DNA of 64,000 nt from Vespula vulgaris (taxonomy: Eukaryota > Arthropoda > Insecta > Hymenoptera > Vespidae). The notes beneath the pieces are model-generated. The model searched no databases and was not told where the DNA came from. It worked only from the letters and a program-made list of their open reading frames with translations. Shown here in pieces: positions 27,399-41,180 of the stretch. Numbering within the stretch: the first letter of the stretch is position 1; each line of letters begins with the position of its first letter. The translations under genes were made by a program, and so were the position numbers. Location: contig NC_066601.1 in assembly GCF_905475345.1 (NCBI RefSeq), positions 2,758,501-2,822,500 on the forward strand. Reading direction: 5' to 3'.

Positions 27399-30300
27399 TT
27401 CTCTTACTCAAGAATGTATTTATACTTACAAAGTAACAATATCAGCATTAGCTTCCTTTACTGCAATCGATAAAGGCTTTACACCACTTTCATCTTCAAT
27501 ATGTTGATCTGCACGATGTTTTAATAGCAAACATACTTGAGCCGTATGTCCTAATGTACATTAGAAAATAGTATGTATATTATATTTAGTAAATATGTTT
27601 ATTATATATGTAGTTACGAACCTAATTCTGTAGCTAAATATAAAGGAGTTTTTCCATCTACATCTTGACAATTGATACGAGCACCATTTAATAGAAGATA
27701 TTCGCAGGACATCACAGAACCCTGAATAAATACAAATTAAGAATTATTCCAAACAGACACCCAGATTATCATAAATATTTGATAATTATCAAATTTTACG
27801 TACGCTTATTATGGCTTGGTGCAAAGCAGTACGACCTCTATCATTAACATTTGACCATAATTTATCTGCTCCTGCAGCTAAAGCAGCACACATAACAGGT
27901 AGATTATGTGCAGCTGCTGCTTTATAAAGTAACATTTCAGGATGTAAATTTTCTATGTCTTCTTCATCAGCAAATTCTTCATCTTCACCAGCTGTTGAAT
28001 CCTGATCTGAACTTAATTCTAAACTACCATCGATCATTGATTTTGGTAGATCGCATCCAAACATCAATACATCGGATAGCATAATCTTCTCAGTTTTTTG
28101 TATTTCCAAGTCATTATTTTTGTCGTTTGATATATCGTTTATATCAGAGGTAATATTATCACATGCGTTGACACTTTCTTCAAATTTCGATACATCTGTT
28201 TTAAGTACTTCTTCGTTGTTCGCTGCAGATTCTGAATCGATGATCTTACAAACACTGTTATTTTCATTCACGTCGTTATGTGTTTGAGTCAATATTTTTG
28301 TATATAGGGTTGAACTATTTTTTATATCAGTACTTGAATTATCAGACTTTGTAGAAACCGTATCCGTTTTTTGCGATATTGATTTCTCAACGGAATTTAA
28401 GCTTTCTATTGATGTATGTTTACTGTCATCCGAACTTGAACACAAAGCTCCCTTGGAAGAATTCAGGATGGTCTTGTTTCGGTTTAAAGAATCAAGATCG
28501 TAACTACGTGGTCTACGACGTAGTTTACGAACGCTCCATTTACGAAAATGCTTTTGTTCCTGATTAGGCGAATGTTCGTTTGTAATAATATTAGTTAGAG
28601 GTTTTACAAACATACGATCCACATATTTTGCTCTTATCCAGGCTTCGCGTATGTTGCTGGAAAAATAATTATTTTTATAATGAGATCTGATGTTAATAGA
28701 TAAAAAATAAAATTTAAAGGATCTATTATACCTGTTACATTTTGGTGTAGCTTTAATCATATTCGGAGGAATTGGTAACGCCTCATATACGTTATTTACT
28801 ACACTGTTACCTAATTCTGCCATAACTTTCAATATTTCCGGTTCCCAATCGTCTAATGTTAAAGAACGTACTTTGCTGTAATGCACTCCAAGACTCCTAT
28901 GTACGCCGGAACATTCTATATATATATATAAAAATACATATATTATATATTATAGATAATTAAATTATATTTTTCTCGCAAATGAAATTTACCTATGCAA
29001 AGTGTAATGCCTAAATTGATACTAGCCCATCTTGGATTCGATCCGCCACAATCACAACAAACATCGTTTCCAGAAATCTTCAATAATTGTTCCCATACTC
29101 TAAAATAACAAATCAATGTTCTAGAATTTCTGGAATTATCTTTTGAATATTATTTTACATTCACCTCGATTTAGGTTTAGGTGGAGGCCGTGATGGACAT
29201 TTAACATCTCTTAATTGTAGTTCTTGTGAACCAGTAGTAGATAAAGTACCCATGCCTCGTTGAATAGCAGCACCAATAGCTTGTTGCATGGCAGTTACCC
29301 ATGCTAGATACGCTTCTTCGCTATCAGCTTGTAGCATATGACTCCTATATTAAAATTATAAATAGTAGACAAATGTGATAAGAATTATTCCAACTAAGTA
29401 AGTAGAATTGTATCTACTTACTTGGTTGGACTTAGTACTTCAAAGCAATTTCGTCTATCACAATCTACTACAGGTTTTACAGTACAAAGACGTAAATCTT
29501 CTTCCATAACGGTATAATCATCATCACCGGTTCGTTTTCTATAGACAAGTTGATGATCTCTCAAACAGAACCATCTTCTATTCCATGTTTTAAATGCATT
29601 ACTCGTTCTTTTAAATAAATAACCTTCCATCTTTGGATTACCAGGTATAGGTGAAGGAGTTAAATCTCTGTTAGTAACGTAAATATGTCTGTTCTCCATC
29701 TCCTTTTCAAGTTTATTAGAGTCATCTCTCATTCTAACAAGATCTTCACTAAGATCCTTTAAAAATGGATCCAAGTCTTGGCCAAGATCACTACCTTGAT
29801 GATAATAAGTTATACAAGCATGCATATAAGTTAATAGAGAGCCCAGTATTTCATGTCGCTTGCGTGTTTGTAACATTGTTAATGCATGAACATAATCTAA
29901 AGCAGTATGGCGAAAACATGATCGTGTAGCTGATAAAATGTTCGAGGTTTCCTCGTACTCCGTAGGTCGTGATTTTGGAACTTGTGAATTGCGATTTAAG
30001 GCTATATCTAGATCCGCAGATATTTTCTCAAAATAATGACGTGTTTCTTTCACTCTTTTAATGTCGCTATTAAATTAAATTAGTTAAGTAAATAGTCCTT
30101 CATTATTAACAAAGATAAAATTATAAATAATTTACCTTTTCATAAATATATTCAGATCTTTGATGATAGTTCTAGATGCTTGATCTAATAATATACTGTG
30201 AAACTTATTCATTTCCTGCATAGAATGAATTAACTTATTTAAAAAAGCCATTATTTCAGGATCACTACTAAAATACAATGATAAGTCCCATAAGCTGTTG

Positions 30301-30790
30301 GCAAATTGACTGCAAAAAATTAATCAATCTTATAATACGATTCTATAAAAATACAGCTTCATAAAACATCATTTCTTTAAATGCACTGCGCCGTGCTAAC
30401 CTTTGCTGTCCAACAAAAGCTTTTCCAGTTTCAATCATCAGGCTACAGTTCTTTAACACCTATGATATATAAATAATAGTTTAAAGTCATGTTTATTTAA
30501 TGACTGTAAAATTAATAATCATAACAATATTAATACCTTATCCAATTTTTGTTCCAAAATATCTATATTATTCTCAACTTCTTCGATGCAAGACCTAATA
30601 AAGAAAGTTTAATCATTTGTTGGATGATACTTTAAAACAATAATGATATTTAAATGTTTGAAAAAATTGCATGTTATTTAAGAAATAATATATATGTTTT
30701 GTCAAGTATATAGATTTAATTACATCGTAATTCTCACCGAAATTTTGGTGTGTCTCGCAAACATTCTTCGAATTCGATCAAAGGCTTCAT
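27170..30790 (-). CDS. CenB1A: ACAP-type Arf GTPase-activating protein (centaurin beta): BAR, PH, ArfGAP, ankyrin
   Basis: Arf-GAP acting on membranes in endosomal traffic and the cortical cytoskeleton. Complete: ATG 30,790-30,788, TGA 27,172-27,170, 900 residues. Exons in coding order: 30738-30790, 30537-30594, 30401-30459, 30136-30309, 29422-30066, 29165-29344, 28993-29099, 28732-28915, 27804-28656, 27622-27721, 27430-27550, 27170-27338; the total is divisible by three. An N-terminal BAR region starts MKPLIEFEECLRDTPKF. The PH domain runs from about residue 261 (MEGYLFKR, then TWNRRWFCL). The ArfGAP domain starts near 392 with the zinc motif CxxCx16CxxC and the catalytic arginine in NPRWAS, followed by CSGVHRSLGVH. 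A Ser/Asn/acidic linker covers about 545-725, and ankyrin repeats about 727-850 (GRTALHQAII, GKTPLYLATELGH). The linker makes it somewhat longer than vertebrate ACAPs. Orthology to ACAP2/3 and fly CenB1A is clear. Confidence 0.95.
27357..27396. repeat. (AAT)n microsatellite in an ACAP intron
   Basis: Trinucleotide tract in the short intron 27,339-27,429, very close to the acceptor of the last exon. Confidence 0.85.
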
Positions 30791-30920
30791 TTTAAAGACT
30801 TTTATATCTGAATTTTAATAAGCACAGTTTTCTTTGACGTGTTATAATCTCGAGATTTTTCTCGTCCGCGATTTTCCATCAATCTTTAATTTTCTATAGA
30901 AAAAAACTTTAACGATAATT

Positions 30921-31133
30921 ATGTTTCAACAAGTATTAAAGGACAACAGATTCTCCATTTTTCTGTCAAATACTATGAACGAAGTTAGTGGAAATTGCAA
31001 CTTTCCGTCTTCCAGTGTTGACAACCTATATAATTCCACAGATGTGCATCCTGTGCATAGATATAAGAAAGTATGTAAGTTTATTAATAGATATAATACA
31101 AGAATTAACGTAATAATTAACGAGAGTCTTTAG
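30921..31133 (+). CDS. Unassigned 70-codon ORF head to head with ACAP
   Basis: ATG at 30,921, about 130 bases upstream of the ACAP start and on the other strand. It reads MFQQVLKDNRFSIFLSNTMN and continues for 70 codons. A good donor-like GTAAGT sits at 31,075, so the true product could end there and continue in another exon that I could not find. The frame is mixed in composition, unlike the low-complexity frames around it, but I recognise no family. It may equally be a chance ORF or part of a non-coding divergent transcript. Confidence 0.25.
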   Translation: MFQQVLKDNRFSIFLSNTMNEVSGNCNFPSSSVDNLYNSTDVHPVHRYKKVCKFINRYNTRINVIINESL

Positions 31134-31715
31134 AATTAAATAAATAAAACATTAAACATTTTTATAAGGCTTACGTTTTAAATATTCATTGTATAATGTG
31201 TATGTAAATAATAGTACAATATCTAATTCAAATTAGGGATGCAATATTAATAATGGTAAAAAACTTTGCACGATTATAACTTTTATCAAATAAGAATAGT
31301 TGCATGATTAAACTTTTTTTTGAAATAATATTAAAACTGACGAATTTATTGCGCGGATATGAAAAAATATTATTTCTATTTATAATGGATAATTTATTTT
31401 GAAAGAAAAAAAATTTGTAAAAATTAGTTTTTAATTTTACCGCTACTTGGCGGCACTGTTTGTTATATTGCCTAATTGCTAAAATTTCAAAAGTATAAAA
31501 CTATAAAATAAAGAAAGAAGATAAATTCGCAAAGAAAATTTTATCATTTTTTACATTTTACAAATCTGTAATAAATTTAGAATCATTTCTACTTTTATTT
31601 TTCTTGTTAGAATTTTTCATTTCATATTTACTTACGAAATTGATACTTTTTTAAAAAAAAATGTAAACGTCATATATATATATGTCTACTTTTGTATACG
31701 TTCGAAGTTCAATCT

Positions 31716-31736
31716 ATGCGCAATAAACTTGCGCAT
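31716..31736. promoter_or_regulatory. Perfect inverted repeat with TGCGCA half-sites upstream of CSN7
   Basis: ATGCGCAA and TTGCGCAT are exact reverse complements separated by five bases. They lie about 60 bases before the presumed 5' UTR donor of CSN7. The half-site TGCGCA resembles that of NRF-1/EWG-type factors, which favour housekeeping promoters; the match to a full tandem NRF-1 site is imperfect. A promoter role is inferred from position and symmetry. Confidence 0.4.
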
Positions 31737-32185
31737 TTACGAAAAGGGTGAATAAGTGAAAAATTTTGGTAAGATTTTCGGATAGTTAACTCAACGATGT
31801 AAGTTTAATATTCAACAATATCATATATCATTTTAATTCGAGATAATTATTTAATAAGAATGTAATAATTACATGTTTGTCTATACAAATGACTAGAAAA
31901 CATGCATCACCTAACCTCTAATATTCGAATCTTATAATATATTATATCTTATGCATGCATTACATATAAAAAAATCTGTGTTTTTCGCTTTAATTTCTAT
32001 CTTTGCGATTATCTTAATTTTTAATCTTAATATTTAACCTTGTCTTGCAATCATAATCGATTATTTTTATATATAACTTATCTTAAAAAAAAAAAAAGAA
32101 TATTGTTCTTGTCAATATTTTAGTATGCATACATAGTATAAATATTAATGAATATTTTAATAATTTTTTTGCAAATAGATTCAAG

Positions 32186-33113
32186 ATGACTGGTGGTACA
32201 TCCACCGAAAAGTCAACAAGTAATCCTTTGGAACAATTTGTGCTGCTTGCAAAAACAGCTAAAGGTGCAGCGGCTTTGGAATTAATACGTCAAGCTGTAG
32301 AAACACCAGGAGTTCATGTCTTCGGTGAATTACTAGATATGCCAAATATAAAGGAATTGGAAAGTGGTCCATATGTTCAATATTGGAATACATTAAATTT
32401 ATTTGCATATGGTACATACAAACAATATTTAGAGAATAAAGATAAGGTACTGGAATTGACTCCAACGCAAAAAAAGAAGCTTCAGCATCTTACAATTGTA
32501 ACTCTTGCAACCAAGTCTAAATGTATACCTTATTCTGTCTTACTCGAAGAACTTGATATAAAAAATGTCAGAGATCTAGAGGATTTAATAATAGAAGCTA
32601 TATATGCAGACATAATACATGGTAAATTAGATCAAAAGAATTCTCAATTGGAAGTGGACTATGCTGGTTTAGGACGCGATGTTAGACCTGGTGATGCAGG
32701 AGTAGTAGCAGAAACTTTATCTGCTTGGGGAGAAGCTTGTGATGCTGTTTTAGCATGTATTGAAGAACAAGTAACACGTGCAAATGTAGAAAAACAAAAA
32801 GCTACTTATCACAAAGAAAGAATACAACGAGATGTAAGGCTCTATTTTGAATATATTAAAGATTCCTGCTTAAATATATTCATGATTTGTATAATTTAGA
32901 TATGTTGATATATTATAGATTGCCAATATAAAGAAATTGCTTGCTGCTCAAGCTGGTGGTGGTGGAGTACAAGAAGCTGATGTAGCAGGAGGTAGTTCTA
33001 GTGCAGGTGGCAGCGAATCTGGTAGAGAAGCCTTACCAGTGCTACCAGATTTAAAGAAAAAGCAACAGAAGATGAAATGTCTCAGAGGCAGTGGTAAGTT
33101 TTGGAAGACCTAA
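32186..33113 (+). CDS. CSN7: COP9 signalosome complex subunit 7
   Basis: Subunit of the COP9 signalosome, which removes NEDD8 from cullin-RING ubiquitin ligases. Two coding exons, 32186-32833 and 32919-33113 (TAA), give 280 residues, the usual size. The PCI domain fills the N-terminal two thirds; it starts NPLEQFVLLAKTAKGAAALE and includes the winged-helix segment KCIPYSVLLEELDIKNVRDL. A helical stretch with KERIQRDVIANIKKLLAAQ follows across the intron, then a Gly/Ser/Ala-rich linker and a basic tail ending RGSGKFWKT. That tail resembles the C-terminal RGS-x-K-x-W pattern of vertebrate COPS7A, which supports reading through 33,093 rather than splicing there. The ATG choice is supported by the acceptor 7 bases upstream. 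Confidence 0.95.
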
Positions 33114-33276
33114 AGTTATTTATCAACTTGCATACAAGTGTGATTTACTTGTGATAGAGTTGTAGTATATTATGTGCCCTGTACAGCATTTATTTTGCAA
33201 ACTTCTATTGAAATTTATATTTCTCATAACATGCAATAATTTTTTATCATTAATATATAAATGTGTTAAATTGGAA

Positions 33277-33383
<107 letters not shown>

Positions 33384-35170
33384 ACTAGAGATCTCTATCT
33401 CTTACTGTGAATAGTTATTACTTTTATAAAATGGATAAATGAAAGGAACTACTTAAAAGTTTGCAAAAATGCATGTACAAAATCTTGAATATATACATAT
33501 ATACACACATAAAATTTGTGTGGAATATAATTGTGTAATATTAATCTTAATTTATAAATTTTGTTTTTGCAATAACATCAAAGATTAAAACTCCTAATTT
33601 CTTAAAATGATTTAATTTAAGATAAAAATAAGAGAATTTAAATAGGGGGTAGTATTAAAGAACGAATTTATTAATTAAGTGCAATATTGTGATTCAAAAA
33701 GTTAAAAATTATTCATATATAATGAAATATATATTAGTATAATTTCATGGACTGATATGAATAAGTAACATCTATGCACATTATGTGGGATTCATTATAA
33801 AAAAAAGTATGCAAATACCACTGAAAGGTATAATTGTAATTATATGGCAGGAAAATTATCTTATATGAGATACATCGAAAGTTTACTTAATGATGTATAC
33901 TGGTGGACTCACTGATAGTGATGTGTCTTTGATAAAATTTATTTCTTGGTTTGCATGTTTTAGTTTGACAAAGTTGAAAATTGGCTTCTATGAAGCAAAT
34001 GAACATTGCAATTTTCATTCTTGGTTCTTAAACAGCACTGACACAAATGTATGTAATATTGAATGATTTGGGAAGTCAATGAGTTAGTTTGCTTGTTATC
34101 CAGTAAATGACACAGATTTAGTGGTGAACATGTTACGATTATTCTTGCGCAAAATTTTTTATCTAACAGTAAGACATTTTTTCTAGGAAGACAGAATATA
34201 TTCTGTGGGATTTAAAATGTTTAGAAACCTTGTACAGTTCATTAATACTATCAGTATTAATACTACAGTTCATTAATACATATATCATTTTTTTTTTTAT
34301 TCAAACCAAAGCTTATTTAGATTGATAGAATTTATAGTCCATATCTGATATTGTACAATTGTTATCCAATCTAAAAATAGCACGTCCAAATGATTGATTA
34401 GTATTCGTTCGGTCATTTCGAGATACCTCCTTTTTTTATGTGCTGAAGTTTGATACAGATACAAAGTCTTTAAAATCGTTTAGTGTTCGGAGAAAAACGT
34501 AATTAGATGAGCAGATAGTTTTTGATGAAAGGTTCTATGTCCAAAAAGGTAAAACCTCAACACCATTGATGTAGTTTAGCTAATACAAATGTCAGTATAA
34601 TTTTAAAAGCGTTGTAATTGCTAATGGAATAAAAAGTAATTTATTTTAGTGAGGCTTTTCTATTTCTCTAATCCCTTGGTGCCTCTCCTTCATGTCCACA
34701 GAATGAATAGTCATTAAATCAGAATTTTCATAGGTTTCTCAAGGATCAGTCTTATCATTATTTGAGTGATAGTAGATTCATCAATTTTAATAGATTATAG
34801 AATTTGGAAATAGTATTTGGCAAGAAATATAGAGGATGATAGAGAGAGAAGTTTGAAGTACATTTAGCTTTCCCATGGTGTCCTTTTATTTCAAATCTTT
34901 GCAGATCATTGTTTCTATTTAATATACATTTTATTAATAGATAATAGTAGATTTCGTATTAGTGATAGTGCTGATGAACTAAGGAAAAAGTGCGCTATTA
35001 ATTATTAATAAGTTGAGGTGTGGATCATGTTATATTGTTCCTGTTCATTCTTTATTACTTGAAGTTTATCCTCAAGATAATCATATTCTTCTTTTTTTCT
35101 TTTGGTGTTCTTTAACTCTCTTTTAACGTTGTATATTTATTGAAAAGTTACAAACCATAAGACTGATCGG

Positions 35171-35250
35171 CATTTTCAGGATCTACAGACACATTTTTAG
35201 GATCTACTGCGGCATTTTCAGGATCTACAACGCCATTTTCAGGATCTTCT
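35171..35250. repeat. Four 21-bp direct repeats, each a 3' splice-site motif
   Basis: Unit of the form CATTTTCAGGATCTAC plus five variable bases, with AG at 35,178-79, 35,199-200, 35,220-21 and 35,241-42. The spacing is exactly 21 bases, or seven codons. The second copy has TTTTTAG in place of TTTTCAG. Confidence 0.85.
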
Positions 35251-35298
35251 ACGTCGCGAACTGAGGTCGATCGGCCGTCGGTGAAGAAATTGGGGTGA
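35180..35298 (+). CDS. Possible alternative C-terminal exon of CSN7
   Basis: The last CSN7 exon contains a usable donor (GTAAGT at 33,094). Splicing from it to an acceptor at 35,178-35,179 would stay in frame and replace the KFWKT tail with 39 residues, starting GSTDTFLGSTAAFSGS and ending TGA at 35,296-35,298. AATAAA follows at 35,405-35,410. The segment is made of four 21-bp repeats, each offering its own acceptor. No homology supports the peptide, so this is a gene-structure hypothesis only. Confidence 0.3.
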
Positions 35299-36356
35299 TC
35301 GGAGAACGAGTTAGGGTGATTAAATTAGAGGAAAACATGTATGGGGATTTCGTTCGACGGTGTATCTCGACGTCTCTATTATATATAAATTTTATACTTT
35401 AACAAATAAATTTCATCTTTAAAATGTTTCATATATATTTATTGTAAGTTGCAACACTTTTGGTGTGCACGTATAACAAATAAAAACTATACTAAGAGTG
35501 AGGATTTTTTAATCTCTCGTTTCACTGTATAGAGAAAGACCAACGTTCGGTGAAATTTAGATAACAAGATGAATGCAAAAAAATTAAAAAATGAATTTAT
35601 TTGTTAACTTATTCTTTTTATTTTATTATTTTTTTTCTTTCAAAAACACGTACATCATTTGTTTTTTTCTTTCTTTTTATCTCTCTCTTCTTTTTTTTTT
35701 TTTTAATTCAAAAATTTCTCGATAAATGTAACGAAATCACAGAAATTTGAATCGATTTGCCTTGAGGATTCGTTGTAAGGCGAATTCAAAGTAAGAAGCT
35801 TCGCGAATAAAAATTCTTTCAGTATACATATGTATGTACGTATACGATTAAAACTACAATTAAAATTCTATCTCGTTCGCATTATGAATTAGAAATATTT
35901 CGTAAAATCTAATGAGAATGCGTTTGTTATACGTATTTACAAATTATTTTTTCGTTTCTTCTTTATTTTTTCTTCTACGACGAATATATTTCTTTTTAAA
36001 TGTTTTACAATATCAAGGAAAAGATATTGGAAAGATCAATGCTCGTTAACGTTATAGATCACTTTCCTTTGAATCATTTCATTCCTATTGTGTTTGCAGA
36101 TAACTCTGGTAAGAATAAGCATATTGTTTTCTAAGTCAGAGTATAATATCCTTAATTTTTAAATGTTAACATCGATTTATAGATGTTGATTATATATATA
36201 TATACATATATATGTGTATATATATATGTATATATTATATACAAAGTGTTTATTTTTTATATACAGAAAATGAGCACAATAGATCTTTATCGCTGTGGAT
36301 ATGGCACAGGATTCAGTTTATACAAATATTACAATTATTTTCAAAGAAATATATTC

Positions 36357-36404
<48 letters not shown>

Positions 36405-36712
36405 TAGTTTTTGGCAACATTATCTACGCATATGTCATTCTTTCTTCATCTCTTTTATTTCGCTTCTTTCTCTCTCTTTTTTATTATATAAATCGATCAA
36501 TTCGATTCAATATCGACAAATATTTACAAACGTAGTTCTCTCAATAATATTAGCATAATTGTGCATGATATTGTGGCATGAACTGTGGAACGCGGGAGAA
36601 GATTTTCTCTTATATATTATATACACAGAAGAGATACAAAATTTTACTTAGTTACGTCTAAATCACAGAGCAACTTAGAGCATCGATCTCTTCGAAAGTG
36701 TGACTTCGTATT

Positions 36713-36723
36713 ATTTATTTATT

Positions 36724-36791
<68 letters not shown>

Positions 36792-36805
36792 TATTACTAT
36801 TATTA
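36713..36805. repeat. (TTA)n / (TTTA)n microsatellite
   Basis: Starts as TTTA repeats and becomes a long TTA tract with a few ACT interruptions. The Tyr- or Leu-repeat frames across it are not genes. Confidence 0.9.
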
Positions 36806-37456
36806 TTTCGATCTATTCACTTTTTTAAATCTTCTTTTTCTTATTAGATTTATATAGATTTTGAAAATTCTTTTGGCGATTTACAAACGCCTCACGTCTA
36901 ATCATTGATATATACGTACATATTTACGCGTCCATTCTTCATCACAGTCACCTTTAAATTCTGAACGATGAAACATTAATTAATAGATTTATTTCATTTT
37001 AGTATTTACAAATCTTTCCTTTTTTCTTCTATGGTCCATGATTTTTTTTCCTTTTTTTTTCTTTAACGTAGGATAAATTCTCTATATAGAAAGATTATCA
37101 AGATGAACTTGTCAGATGAGATTTGTTCTATTTATCCACTATATTCATATTCTTTTTTAACAAATGATATTCGATAGATAATACTTTTTCATTCGAAAAA
37201 TCGATTTTCTGTTTATCTCAAATATTTTATCGAAAATTTTTTAATGAAAATTTCGTCCATCGTTAATGCAATATACGACACTTTAGAATTTTTCTAAAGT
37301 CATGAAAAAATTGCTCTTTATATAATATTAATATCCTATAATTACTTCCTTTTACAATTAAGAGTATTGGATTTTTGTTGTTTAGACTATTACAGGCTTC
37401 TTTGAAATCGGTTTTAAATTAGCTGCAACGATCGGCGTTTCAATGATATCGTTTTG

Positions 37457-40400
37457 CTATAAAGTAACATCTTTTTGGTTGACAGGTCCATTTCCTATTT
37501 TCGTATTATTCGTTTGTCTCGTTGTTGTTGCATTTTCTTTCGATTCTTTATCAATACGATGAACACTATCGTGCGTTTCCTTTTCGTTGTTATTCGATTG
37601 GGTTTGCGTTGCACGTGAAACAAAAGTGGGTATTGATTTTCCATTCTTTCGTTCTTTTAGTTCTAACTCGTAATCTTTAAACATAAAAATATTTGTAAGT
37701 TAATAAGACAAACTACTTATCAATGTATATTAATATAATTTATATGTATTATTTTTATAAATAATTTTAATAGTGAATGTAAATATAATTTAAAAATTAG
37801 TTATATATGCATTAACTATTTTAAAATTATTTATATAAATATATATATGTGGATATGTGTGCATATGTGTAAATTATTTAATTTGAAAAAAAAATTATAT
37901 TTCATTTGTATTGAGGTATAAGGGACATTAAAAAAAATGTATTCGTATATCATAAATAGGAAAATATAAATAATGAATGTTTACATTCGCTTTGCGTAGA
38001 ACAGTCCGTTGTTTTGATGATATGTTTCTTAACGGCTTTGTTTTGGTCACAAGTCACAGCGGTCAATGTAACAGGAGCCATCATGCTCGAAGCATTCGTA
38101 CCAGTTACAGCTGAGCTTTTGGTAGTGTTGTAAGGTCTTGGTGGCATTATATTCTGTCGAACATTTCTCTCCGGTCGAATTAAAATAATATATAACTGTA
38201 ATTAAGAAGTTTTATATATTATAGATCAATGTGATCGATTTATTTAACGATACTTTTGGATATCTATACTTTCAGAAATTATATGTATATATTTTTTTTT
38301 TACCTTTGGTGTGAACAGACATGCAATCGTCACCGTAGCAGAGAGACTGATGGTTACTGACATCGAAGTAATCCTCAATGCGACATGATTGCCAGTACCA
38401 AAATAGAGTGGAACAAAGGCTAGCCATATAACGCAGGTAGTGTACATAGTAAAGCCTAATTAAATGATTATTATGTTGTTTATATTTCATTTACTACATA
38501 AATTGTATTAATTCTAATTGAGTAATTTCTCTTGTGTATGCTTTAAGAAATAATAATAATAATAATAATAATAAGCGAGCTTAAATGTAATGTCTAATGG
38601 AAAAATTAATATTATATATACATACATATGTGCATGTTTTAAGATATGAGTAATAATAATTATTTCTTAATAAACATCCTTACTAAATTTGTATTTATTT
38701 TAATTGAAGAACTTACACGTAATATCTAATTGAATAATTTATATACTTGTGTGTATTTCTTTTAAATCATCGTCATTTACTTACCGATGTATTTACTTTC
38801 GTTAAAGGCTTCAGGAATTTTTCTCGTGAGTACCGCATAAATAGTGCAAACAACTATCAGCATAATAGGATATGCAAAGGCAATCATGTAGCTAGCATCG
38901 ATATAGCTATTGCAAACAAGCAAATTATCCTCTTTGGTAGGGTAATGATGCATCGCTTTAGCCGGATCGATGACAATCCATACACCATTAATGAGTATCT
39001 GTACTCCTACTAAACCGGAACAAATGATCAATTGAGATCTCGGTGATATAAAAGACGGTCTCTTGGCACTGTGTTTTCCAGCATTAAAGATTCTTGATAT
39101 TCGATTTGTTTTCGTCAAAAGTGCTGCATAGACTACGGTAAAGCAAAATCCAGCACCGAATCTGTAAGGAAATGATTGGTTAGAACGAAGATCTATCTAC
39201 GTTCGAATGGAAGATCATACTTGTAGATCTGAAAGGTATGTACGTTGGATAGCGTCGGGAAAACGCGTCGAAGTTGACTTACCTTTGAATACTGCAAACA
39301 AGATCGGTAGGTCTGAGTACTAGAGCAAACGTGACTAGGTAGCAGAATAAGATTCCAGTGAGAAGAACGTAAGAAAGTTCTCGACCGGAAGCACGAACGA
39401 CAGGGGTGTCGTTATGTTTTAAGAATACACCGCAGACGAATAAAGTCACCTAAAAAATTTCAAAAAGAAATATTAAACACTTTTTTATCGAACTGTTTAT
39501 TCGATCTTCAAAATTCATTTCTTTAAATATTTTATCGTAAAAACAAGTTATTATATGTCGTCGATCATGTTAATATTTATATACGACTGCGATAATCAAT
39601 GAATTATTTGATTTCTAATAAAAAGATAGATATTTACTAGTATTCCAACAGAAGAGAAGGACATAGCACCAATAGCCCATCCACTTTCGAGTCTTAAAAA
39701 TTCTTCGGGTATCTCGCTGCAAGTAGAGTGAGTTTCGTCTGGTACCGTTCCTTGTTCACAGTTCTTGCATTGTGTTTCATCGTTTGGATGTCTTATCTGT
39801 TTAGAATAAATATTAATGTATAATTAGTTTTCAGTTTTTTACTCTTTTCACGTCACGTCACATACGATTGATTTTAAACCTATTAAGATACGTTTGTAGG
39901 AAAAAGATTTGAAATAGAATTTGTATAATATTTTTTTTCTGTTCTTTTTTTGTTGTTGTTATAAATACTGGACTACCTGATATTGAGAACAATTAAAACA
40001 ATGCCAACAGCAGCTTTCACCCTCGACATATTTTTTTGCTTGGCCTACTTCGCATGGCAAGGAACAAACGCTTTCAGGTGTCTGATTGTGTCCCAGCTTA
40101 AATTGAACCACTAGAACAAATACATGAACAAGCACACTGTATCCAATGTGTACGGTGTTCCTAAAGAGGTAACAGATTGAGAATGTTCTCTAGAATCCTT
40201 TGCAATGGTAGCTTACTAGACATGTTTAAATGTAGTACTCCCTCGAGATATTTGCCAACGCGTATCCACTTGTAGACACCAGGTTCGGTTTGTTTGAAGT
40301 GTATGATGTTATATCTTGCCGGGCCATCACCGTTCTTATCGAATCGGAATTCATCACCGCTCAAACCTTTAGAAAAATAGACATTGGATGGATATATAAA

Positions 40401-41140
40401 AGGATTCTTAATAATTGTTTTTTATTATTTTTTTTTTTTATATAGATTGGCCAAATAAATGAATAATATCGAAATTATATTTACATAAATAAAATTTTAT
40501 TTTCAACATTATTTTATTTAAAATTTCGATACTTACTTATTGGCCAACTGAATACTATAATATATTATTATTTTATATTTTTTATTTAGATATAAAATAT
40601 TGAACGTTCTAATATTACTATATTCGGTATCACGTCGGTTCAACACATGTTCGAATTTGCTGCATAGAATAAACGTGTGTTTCCAATGCTTTTCAGAAAC
40701 CAATTGTTGGAGAGTAACGTAACTGCTTACCTTTAAAATCCACTTTGCGTAGGTATTTCAAAAGCTGTACTCCTTTGGTTGGTTTCATTTCATCACACAA
40801 TCCAGTTTTATTACCGCAATAATCTTTATGCATGTCTCTGTGAAATAGGAAAATATTTTTTTTTTAACGTTCTTGTTATATTTGATTAATCAATTTCGAC
40901 TAATCGTACCGGAATGCATAGGCAAAGGCCATTACTGCGTCCGATACGAATTGTAATTGATCCTCGAAGACTGTGTTTTCTTTGGTAAGTCGTTCCTGTG
41001 TGTTACAAATATTCGTGTATTTCTTATTGTATGGTGTCAAAGAAGAGTTCGGATAACGGCATTGAAAGTGATCTTCCCAAAATTCTGAAACGTTGAAAGG
41101 AAATTTATAAAATGTTTTTTGTCACTTAGAAAGGGAGAAA

Positions 41141-41180
<40 letters not shown>

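Larger units (their letters stand above)
30791..32185. other. Divergent promoter region between ACAP and CSN7
   Basis: The two genes are head to head, with 1.4 kb between their start codons. It contains the ACAP 5' UTR, a small unassigned ORF (30,921-31,133), an inverted repeat (31,716-31,736) and a probable CSN7 5' UTR exon whose donor is at 31,799. The CSN7 start codon lies 7 bases after an acceptor AG (32,177-32,178), so an intron in the 5' UTR is likely. Confidence 0.6.

Noticed and set aside
36100..36108. Nine-base microexon between TTTGCAG and GTAAGA downstream of CSN7
   Set aside because: Chance splice-site pairs are common, and the CSN7 C-terminus is already explained without it.
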